Below, in pieces: positions 6,150 to 11,326 of a DNA stretch of 11,326 nt. Below the pieces are notes generated by a model. That model saw nothing but the letters and a program-made list of their open reading frames with translations, was not told the DNA's origin and did no database searches. Every line of letters starts with the position of its first letter. Within the stretch, counting starts at the first letter, position 1. This DNA comes from Euryarchaeota archaeon UBA251. GTDB taxonomy: Archaea > Thermoplasmatota > Poseidoniia > Poseidoniales > Thalassarchaeaceae. The position numbers and the translations under genes are program-made. The stretch covers positions 1 to 11,326 of the forward strand of contig DAFJ01000015.1 in NCBI GenBank assembly GCA_002497905.1, in the 5' to 3' direction.

Positions 6150-7106
6150 ATGCGTGCTTACTTGTTGTCGCTATTGATGATGACAGTCAGCCTTGCGGGC
6201 TGTATCAGTGATGGGACAATTACAGAATCCGATATTGGCAATACTACCAATGACGAATTAGCCCTGCCCGACTGGCAAATCGGTGATCAGTGGCTATACA
6301 CATTCATCACTCCAGAGTTCGGAGAAGACAGTACTCGCTTAGTAGTCGCAGATATTCGTGAGGATGATGGCTTATTCATGCTAGGTATATCGTCAGAAGG
6401 CGAGGCTCAAAGACATGCAGTAATCAATCACAATCCATTCTTAGGCAGAGTTACAATGGACGGTTTGTCAGTTTATGAGAATGGGGAGCCTCAGCCAGTT
6501 TTCAATTTCCCTTGGGAAGTTGGCAACACGTGGAATTTCAGGCTCTTAGGTCAAGATTGGAGTGCAAATACTGACAGTATCTACAACGGAGAGGTCACCG
6601 TTTCTGCAACATCTGGTGAAGGTCACACTTTGAGTTATGTATTCAGTGGCAGAGAGGGTTTCATCAAGAGCCTACTTTGGACTGACAATGAGGGAGTAGA
6701 TCACTTACAAATGAATCTCAATGAAAAGAAAACGGGTTATTCTGGAGATGTTTTCTTTTACCGTGCAGGGGATATACACGATAATTTGTATGAGGAAAAT
6801 GATCAAGAAATTTACGATACGTTTCTCGATGAGGGGTATTCCCCAAACGAGGCATGGGATACTTTAGTTTGGTATTTAGATGTTGAAATAAGTCAGCAAG
6901 GTGGCTCCGGTTCACTCAGTATCAAAGACCACCAAGGTGCTTCTCCTTTGACTCGAGCATGGGGTGCAGGATCAACAGAAAAGGGTTCATTTGGCACTAT
7001 CCCATCTAATTCCGGCGACCATTCAATCACTGTCACTCTAAGAGGCCAAGATTCTTTTGTTCATCTCAAAGTTGCTGGTGCTCTTGTCCGTTCTTGGACA
7101 CTGTGA
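6150..7106 (+). CDS. Predicted secreted lipoprotein of unknown function
   Basis: This 318-residue protein begins with a short signal sequence, M-R-A-Y-L-L-S-L-L-M-M-T, ending in the lipobox S-L-A-G-C. Cys18 would be lipid-linked and the mature protein held on the outer face of the membrane. A Thr/Asn/Asp-rich linker follows. The rest looks mostly beta-stranded and rich in Trp, Tyr, Gly and Asp. A motif occurs twice: D-W-Q-I-G-D-Q-W-L-Y near the N-terminus and P-W-E-V-G-N-T-W-N-F about 80 residues later. This suggests two related beta units. No catalytic signature or known family was recognised. The start is set by the TATA-like spacing and because a signal peptide should begin near this Met. 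The downstream esterase is translationally coupled, so the two probably work together or share regulation. Confidence 0.85.
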   Translation: MRAYLLSLLMMTVSLAGCISDGTITESDIGNTTNDELALPDWQIGDQWLYTFITPEFGEDSTRLVVADIREDDGLFMLGISSEGEAQRHAVINHNPFLGRVTMDGLSVYENGEPQPVFNFPWEVGNTWNFRLLGQDWSANTDSIYNGEVTVSATSGEGHTLSYVFSGREGFIKSLLWTDNEGVDHLQMNLNEKKTGYSGDVFFYRAGDIHDNLYEENDQEIYDTFLDEGYSPNEAWDTLVWYLDVEISQQGGSGSLSIKDHQGASPLTRAWGAGSTEKGSFGTIPSNSGDHSITVTLRGQDSFVHLKVAGALVRSWTL

Positions 7107-7109
7107 GGT
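7105..7109 (+). promoter_or_regulatory. Ribosome binding site of the esterase gene, inside the lipoprotein stop
   Basis: GAGGT overlaps the TGA stop of the lipoprotein gene and stands six bases before the ATG at 7116. With only nine bases between stop and start, the two genes must be one transcription unit and are likely coupled in translation. Confidence 0.6.
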
Positions 7110-7115
7110 TGCAAC

Positions 7116-7706
7116 ATGCCTACTCTAGTGATGATGCATGGTCTCACTGGAACAGCCGAAATGATTCGTCCCCTCGCTGAATCTATACTTTCTCCAGGTA
7201 TGAGTTTGATTCTACCTCAGGCATCCATACCTCATCCAAACCGAGGTTTTGCTTGGTGGCTTCGGGATGCACCGCCCACCGATCCGCTTGATGAGGCCTC
7301 TATCCTGCAGGTTGAGAATTCCGTCGAAATAATCGTCAATCATATCCTCCAAGAAGCTCCTGAGGATGACCTCATTATAGGGGGGTTCTCTCAAGGGGCT
7401 GCTATGGCCCTTGAGGTTATGCAACACCCCTCTATTCGATACTCTGTGAAGGGCCTCATTCTCATCTCTGGCAAGGTTCTCAGGCCTCAGTGTGTCGTAG
7501 AACATTTGCGTGATAATCCGATTTCTGCAGTGTGGATGCACGGGGAACGTGATGAGATGGTGCCGATGTACCAAGGTCTGGAAGTATATGATGCGTTAAT
7601 GGATGCAGGTTGCCCACTTCTTGACCTTCGTCATGCAAAGGGGCACATGGTAGATTTGTCACAGAAGGAGAAAATCGTCGATTGGGTTACTTCAGTAACT
7701 CGATGA
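7116..7706 (+). CDS. Small alpha/beta-hydrolase, carboxylesterase/phospholipase family
   Basis: This 196-residue protein is a compact serine hydrolase of the kind called carboxylesterase/phospholipase (YpfH-like). The nucleophile is Ser92 in G-G-F-S-Q-G, after strand L-I-I-G-G. The acid is Asp146 in H-G-E-R-D-E-M-V-P, and the base is His177 in K-G-H-M-V-D. The H-G pair at residues 8-9 (M-H-G-L-T-G) suits the oxyanion hole. No signal peptide or membrane segment is seen, so the enzyme should be cytoplasmic although its operon partner is exported. The substrate, a small acyl ester or lysolipid, cannot be told from sequence. The last 20 bases overlap the end of the convergent glutaredoxin gene. 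Confidence 0.92.
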   Translation: MPTLVMMHGLTGTAEMIRPLAESILSPGMSLILPQASIPHPNRGFAWWLRDAPPTDPLDEASILQVENSVEIIVNHILQEAPEDDLIIGGFSQGAAMALEVMQHPSIRYSVKGLILISGKVLRPQCVVEHLRDNPISAVWMHGERDEMVPMYQGLEVYDALMDAGCPLLDLRHAKGHMVDLSQKEKIVDWVTSVTR

Positions 7707-7950
7707 GTTCATCGGAACCACCTACGAAAACGGGTTCATCGCCCCTTAGGTCATAGATTACAGGTACAGTTCTCCATCCAGTCTGGACCGTCGCTTCCAT
7801 GTGTGTTTCACGGTCTTGATGTGCGTCGACCTCGATGTATGTCAGACCTTTAGCCTCCAGAGCTCGTTTTGCACGGACACAATACCAGCAGACATCGGTG
7901 GTGATTAGGAGAAAGTCCTCCTCTGATGCAAGATGTTGGTTGAGAGCCAT
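7687..7950 (-). CDS. Glutaredoxin-like thiol-disulfide oxidoreductase
   Basis: This 87-residue protein has the glutaredoxin/NrdH fold markers: active site D-V-C21-W-Y-C24 after a first strand, the T-V-P63 cis-proline loop, and a G-G-S-D-E-L turn before the last helix. It reduces disulfides or glutathione-type mixed disulfides in the cytoplasm. The CWYC active site differs from the classical CPYC by Trp for Pro. The electron donor is unknown; many archaea use thioredoxin reductase or other low-mass thiols. The gene starts 30 bases after the sugar kinase stop with no clear promoter between them, so it is probably the last gene of the GH38-kinase operon. Its 3' end overlaps the opposite-strand esterase by 20 bases. 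Confidence 0.92.
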   Translation of the reverse strand: MALNQHLASEEDFLLITTDVCWYCVRAKRALEAKGLTYIEVDAHQDRETHMEATVQTGWRTVPVIYDLRGDEPVFVGGSDELIELLK

Positions 7951-7980
7951 GCATGGTCATTGATTGGACGGTCTTGAACC

Positions 7981-8841
7981 TCACGAATCGATGACAAGTC
8001 CTTCATCGTCGTAGTCCCATTCAATTCGTGACCACCCAGCATCCGTACAAGCCTGAGTAACTACATCTTGCGCACTTGGTCGAACAAGGAGGATAGCACA
8101 TCCTCCAGCGCCAGCTCCTACTGCCTTCCAACCCATGACATGTTTCGTAGATAGTAATGGTTCGACGACTGTTTTGAACGGCGCATGTATGGTTTCATCG
8201 ATTAGGTCTACTCCTTCACATACCCGATTCAGGGCTTCGACTACACTGTCTCGACGGTCTCGATTGAGACCTTCTGCCATTGTTCGTGCCGCTTGACGGA
8301 GAATAAGGAGGCCTGCGTGGACATCCTCATCATTCTCTTTGAACCGTTCCCAGACAGAATCGTGGAGATCTCCTGAGACGTGGCGGAGACCAGAATCGAA
8401 TAGGAGTAGATGTTTGGAAAGCCAGTTCTTTGCACTCATTGGAGGTTCAAGTGGTAGTGGTTCGACGTCATTCCCGATGAACATCAAGTGATTGAAACCA
8501 CCTAAGGCCGCAGCCCACTGATCTTGTCGCCCCCCTGTGTTTCCTAGTTCCATCTCAAATTGGAAAGCCTTCTCTGCGATTTCCAGTGGATCTGATTTCC
8601 CGCCGTCAATTGCACCAATCATTGCTACATTGACGGCCCCAGTTGTACCTAGGCCACCTCCAAGGGGAGTCGTGCTCCTATGACTGGAAATCAAGCAACC
8701 ATCGTCATCAGTGGCCACAGTTGCAGTCGCGTGGAGATTAATGGCGAAGTTGACAACTTCTCCTCCGAATCCGGCTGCATAGAGTGGCACATCCGTCCAC
8801 CCTCCTGCGAGGTCGATTCTTGTTGGCGCGCGTGCCTTCAT
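7981..8841 (-). CDS. GHMP-family sugar kinase (fucokinase / heptose-7-phosphate kinase-like)
   Basis: This 286-residue cytoplasmic kinase transfers phosphate from ATP to a sugar. The three GHMP motifs are present: A-R-A-P-T-R-I-D-L-A-G-G-W-T-D-V-P at residues 3-19, the phosphate loop P-L-G-G-G-L-G-T-T at 59-67, and G-A-G-A-G-G-C at 242-248. The stretch N-T-G-G-R-Q-D-Q-W near 101 holds the probable catalytic Asp. The RIDLAGGWTD start recalls the kinase half of bacterial fucokinase, while GGRQDQ recalls HddA heptose-phosphate kinase, so the substrate is left open. An in-frame ATG at 8874 would add 11 residues and overlap the upstream gene. The start at 8841 was chosen because a GGAG site precedes it and homologues begin close to the ARAP motif. 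It is 17 bases after the GH38-like gene, clearly the same operon. Confidence 0.92.
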   Translation of the reverse strand: MKARAPTRIDLAGGWTDVPLYAAGFGGEVVNFAINLHATATVATDDDGCLISSHRSTTPLGGGLGTTGAVNVAMIGAIDGGKSDPLEIAEKAFQFEMELGNTGGRQDQWAAALGGFNHLMFIGNDVEPLPLEPPMSAKNWLSKHLLLFDSGLRHVSGDLHDSVWERFKENDEDVHAGLLILRQAARTMAEGLNRDRRDSVVEALNRVCEGVDLIDETIHAPFKTVVEPLLSTKHVMGWKAVGAGAGGCAILLVRPSAQDVVTQACTDAGWSRIEWDYDDEGLVIDS

Positions 8842-8850
8842 ATCGTTCGG

Positions 8851-8854
8851 CTCC
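8851..8854 (-). promoter_or_regulatory. Ribosome binding site of the sugar kinase gene
   Basis: The minus strand reads GGAG in the 17-base spacer between the GH38-like stop and the ATG at 8841, nine bases before that ATG. It favours this start over the ATG at 8874, which has no such site. Confidence 0.5.
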
Positions 8855-8858
8855 AGAT

Positions 8859-11326
8859 TCAGGATAATCGCCATTGTATGATGGCCCCAGCAGGAACACT
8901 AGCCTCAAAGGAACCGTTTTTCAGATCAATCTTCTTTTTACGAGCATTTTCGACCATACTACATTCGTGCACCCGTTCCAGAGCAATGTCAGAGTGGATT
9001 CGTCCATTCCAGTCCGTCCCGGTTGGATTGTATACGCGCAGAATCATTGCTCCACAATCTTCGGACGGTTTGAAACAGGACAGGGTAGGAGCTGGCCCAT
9101 CTCCATCGAATCGGACGTGAGTCATACTGCGTCCAATAGTCCCTGGAGTTAATGCCTCATCAAAGAACCCATTTGGAAGTGGCTTTTTCATCGCTGAATG
9201 AAGTGTGGCATTTGTGGAGAAACGTTCGGCTGCTCCGTGGACATCGGCATCACTCCATCCATCAGTATAGGGCATCAATGACCATCGCACGATTGATGAT
9301 CCAATACACTGTGCACCCGGCGCGGCGATAATCGCATCGGCAGCACTGGGCCTAGATGCGAAGCCAGCTTGTGAAGTCCATCCGACAGAACGGACTAGAG
9401 TTAGAGCAATGTCGTAACCTCCAGGATCTGAATCATCTGACAGTACAACCTCGTATTCGTTTACTCCGGGTGCAATGAGTGCGAATCCTCCTTCATTATG
9501 TCCATCCTCAGTTCCTTCAACTGCGATGAATCGTTCCATGGGTTGCGTTGGTACGAGTGGCTGGTGCCATGTTGGGTCATGTGGATGTAGGACTGGACGA
9601 CGCACTACATCAAAGGGAGAACCAACGTTTGCATGAGTGAGATGCATTCCAGTAGGTACGATCATACGGAGACGGTGGTCTTCAGCTCGATTATCCACCC
9701 ATGTCTCAACATCGACGGTCTTTGCCCCAAGGCGAAGGCTGACGAAGTGATCGATAACAACGGTCCCGAGCTCTATGCTTCGGGTCTGTGTCACAGGGTC
9801 GAAGTAGGCCGGGACGCTCCAGACGACACGGATATGCGCCGTAGCACACCACTCGTCAGATTTCTGGAGCATAGTGGTGGTTTGAATTCGTGTTATGTCT
9901 CCATCGTGGAGGCGTCGATCTACTGGTTGTGCTCGGAGCACCATCGAGTTTTCTTGGGGGCCAGGATGACCACCTGCACTGTAGTCGTGAGCATCACCCG
10001 CGTCCTCTACGTCTTCCAATCTACCGATTCCAGGGAAACGTCGTTCTGTAGCGAGGTCGATGAGGTCGAAGCGTCCGTCAGGGAGGAACTCGATGCGGAG
10101 GTGTCCGTTTTCCATTGCTCGGAGTTGTCCAGTGTCTACCTCTGTGGAAACTGGAGCATCCGGTAGTGTCGATGGACTAGCGTGGCCTGGAATTGCATGT
10201 AAGACATGAATCCCCGGTGGTAGCCGGTACACTTGGACACGGCCGCGAATTCGAGGCAATTCAAGATCCACATGGCTATCACGATGGAGATGCGTGTCCG
10301 GTTCAGGTGCGACCTGCACGATGTCGCTAATCAGTTCAGCATCTCTGGGCGCCTTGGAGAACTCAAGATGAACGGGATTTCCACTATCTAGCCAACTTCG
10401 GTAGGCAGGAACAGCGAGATCTACTGGGAGCATCCCGGACCATTCAACACCTAGCGGATTGTTAATCAAAAGAGGCACAGCATCTCGATCAATATGGTGA
10501 AGATTCATTGCATCTGCGAGTTCTATTCGCACATCTTCCATCACCATTCCAATAGTTTCCTGAGCATGCCGGAAGTCATCTTCCATATCCATATGGACGG
10601 AGTCTGGGCCAAGCCCTCCCAATTCATTGGAACCATGGTTTCTCAGGACAATATCCCATGCAGCCCTGAGTCGGTCGTTTCGGTTGCGTCCTCCATGGAA
10701 CCAACTTATTGCGCAGAGGGGTTCGAGGCCATGTGTTAGAAGGCGAACCGTATGGTCATTCATTCGTTTGAGATACATTCGTGCGGAAATAGCTCCACTA
10801 TGCAAAGAGTGATCCCAGCCATGCCGCATCTCCCCATCGTAGGCATAGAGGGTCTTGCGCCCAACCCACTTTCGAACGTCCTTTGCGAATCCTGTGAAGG
10901 TAGAGTGCTCAAAATGGACCTCTCCTTTCATCACGTTGTTTGATTCAGCAATAAGGCGAGGCAGGCTCGTCTGAGCCATCCCATGCCGAGTTGAATTGCC
11001 AAAGCCCATCATAGGGGGTAGCCACCCATATTTCTCTAAGTGGATATTACAAATGTCTTCAATCCGCTTTGTACCTGAATGGAGATCGATTTCGTGACTA
11101 TCCTTCGAGTCGGTCATTCGCTTTTCGAATCCCCAGCCGGAAAGGGGTCGGCCGTTTGGAATCTGTTTGATTGCAAGTACAGAGGCGTGATTACCAGGCG
11201 AAGTCCACTTGAATACGCCACGGGCGTCCTGGATCCACGGCCCTGCTCCTCCGGAAAAAATGATTTCATCAGACCCTACTCCGCTCAAAAGTGCAGGTAA
11301 TTGGCTAATGTGGGAGGATGATCGAG
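8859..11326 (-). CDS. GH38 alpha-mannosidase-like protein, 5' end outside the window, probable loss of zinc ligands
   Basis: The frame stays open to the right edge, giving 821 visible residues; the TTG at 11288 is internal, not a start. Upstream of it the frame reads R-S-S-S-H-I-S-Q-L-P-A-L-L, which aligns with the GH38 motif D-S-F-G-H-x-x-Q-L-P. Further landmarks follow in family order: G-E-M-R (GELR), S-A-R-M-Y-L-K, L-E-P-L, N-H-G-S-N-E-L-G-G (usual N-H-P-H-D-S-I-C-G), V-H-M-D-M, then the C-terminal beta domain with D-A-H-D-Y, V-D-N-R-A-E-D-H-R-L-R and R-S-V-G-W. Members remove mannose or mannosylglycerate using zinc held by Asp and His. Here the nucleophile/zinc Asp appears as Arg and the zinc His as Ser, so ordinary activity is doubtful. 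No signal peptide can be judged. The first zinc motif (HxHWD) lies outside the window. It heads the sugar kinase-glutaredoxin operon. Confidence 0.88.
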   Translation of the reverse strand, partial: RSSSHISQLPALLSGVGSDEIIFSGGAGPWIQDARGVFKWTSPGNHASVLAIKQIPNGRPLSGWGFEKRMTDSKDSHEIDLHSGTKRIEDICNIHLEKYGWLPPMMGFGNSTRHGMAQTSLPRLIAESNNVMKGEVHFEHSTFTGFAKDVRKWVGRKTLYAYDGEMRHGWDHSLHSGAISARMYLKRMNDHTVRLLTHGLEPLCAISWFHGGRNRNDRLRAAWDIVLRNHGSNELGGLGPDSVHMDMEDDFRHAQETIGMVMEDVRIELADAMNLHHIDRDAVPLLINNPLGVEWSGMLPVDLAVPAYRSWLDSGNPVHLEFSKAPRDAELISDIVQVAPEPDTHLHRDSHVDLELPRIRGRVQVYRLPPGIHVLHAIPGHASPSTLPDAPVSTEVDTGQLRAMENGHLRIEFLPDGRFDLIDLATERRFPGIGRLEDVEDAGDAHDYSAGGHPGPQENSMVLRAQPVDRRLHDGDITRIQTTTMLQKSDEWCATAHIRVVWSVPAYFDPVTQTRSIELGTVVIDHFVSLRLGAKTVDVETWVDNRAEDHRLRMIVPTGMHLTHANVGSPFDVVRRPVLHPHDPTWHQPLVPTQPMERFIAVEGTEDGHNEGGFALIAPGVNEYEVVLSDDSDPGGYDIALTLVRSVGWTSQAGFASRPSAADAIIAAPGAQCIGSSIVRWSLMPYTDGWSDADVHGAAERFSTNATLHSAMKKPLPNGFFDEALTPGTIGRSMTHVRFDGDGPAPTLSCFKPSEDCGAMILRVYNPTGTDWNGRIHSDIALERVHECSMVENARKKKIDLKNGSFEASVPAGAIIQWRLS

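Noticed and set aside
7687..7706. Tail-to-tail 20-base overlap of the esterase and glutaredoxin genes as a sign of a wrong frame
   Set aside because: Both proteins end normally for their families and have full catalytic motifs; short convergent overlaps are common in compact genomes.
9633..10166. A 177-codon plus-strand open frame opposite the GH38-like gene
   Set aside because: It lies wholly antisense to a gene with clear family motifs, has no recognisable domain, and has a Ser/Cys/Val-rich composition typical of a shadow frame.
11286..11288. TTG as the start codon of the GH38-like gene
   Set aside because: The frame continues upstream with S-H-I-S-Q-L-P-A-L, which matches a conserved GH38 motif, so the codon is an internal Leu and the true start is outside the window.
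1..11326. Mobile elements, CRISPR repeats, tRNA or rRNA genes
   Set aside because: No terminal inverted repeats with a transposase, no regularly spaced repeats and no tRNA-like or rRNA-like sequence were seen on either strand.

Overview
The window most likely comes from a planktonic marine euryarchaeon of the Marine Group II / Poseidoniales type (Thermoplasmatota). This rests on a proteorhodopsin-type pump in an otherwise archaeal-looking context: several genes have an A/T-rich TATA-like box about 25-30 bases before the start codon and no ribosome binding site (the leaderless pattern), others have short GGTGA or GAGGT sites, and a lipobox lipoprotein, a PHP-type family X DNA polymerase and a K+-dependent-type membrane pyrophosphatase are present. 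The assignment is an inference; there is no rRNA or other phylogenetic marker here. No tRNA, rRNA, CRISPR array, insertion sequence or integrase was seen, and no gene-free gap exceeds about 150 bases.

Layout. (1) 1-1980, minus strand: a family X DNA polymerase with a C-terminal PHP nuclease domain, coupled by an ATGA overlap to a gene that runs off the left edge. (2) 2109-3398: a minus-strand, blue-tuned proteorhodopsin and, divergent from it, a small three-helix membrane protein. They share a 138-base intergenic region holding the rhodopsin TATA box and a perfect 8+8 inverted repeat. (3) 3416-6071: a minus-strand stand-alone NifU C-terminal-domain Fe-S protein, divergent from a large ion-pumping pyrophosphatase. 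(4) 6150-7706, plus strand: a lipoprotein of unknown function translationally coupled to a small serine esterase of the carboxylesterase/phospholipase family. (5) 7687-11326, minus strand, probably one operon in the order GH38-like glycosidase, GHMP sugar kinase, glutaredoxin. Its last gene overlaps the esterase tail to tail by 20 bases.

How it fits together. The centre is an energy-conservation locus: a light-driven proton pump and a pyrophosphate-driven H+ or Na+ pump lie within 4 kb, with an Fe-S assembly-type protein and a small unknown membrane protein between them. The right side is a sugar-metabolism operon of a GH38-related protein and a fucokinase/heptose-kinase-like enzyme. The left side is DNA repair.

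The most unusual observation is that the GH38 protein appears to have lost both active-site metal ligands visible in the window: the nucleophile/zinc Asp is replaced by Arg and the zinc His by Ser. Its fold landmarks and the partner kinase are intact, which suggests a glycosidase-derived pseudoenzyme or a protein with altered chemistry. A second possible active-site change is in the polymerase, where the third palm carboxylate appears to be Gln beside a roughly 30-residue insertion, while the PHP metal site is complete.
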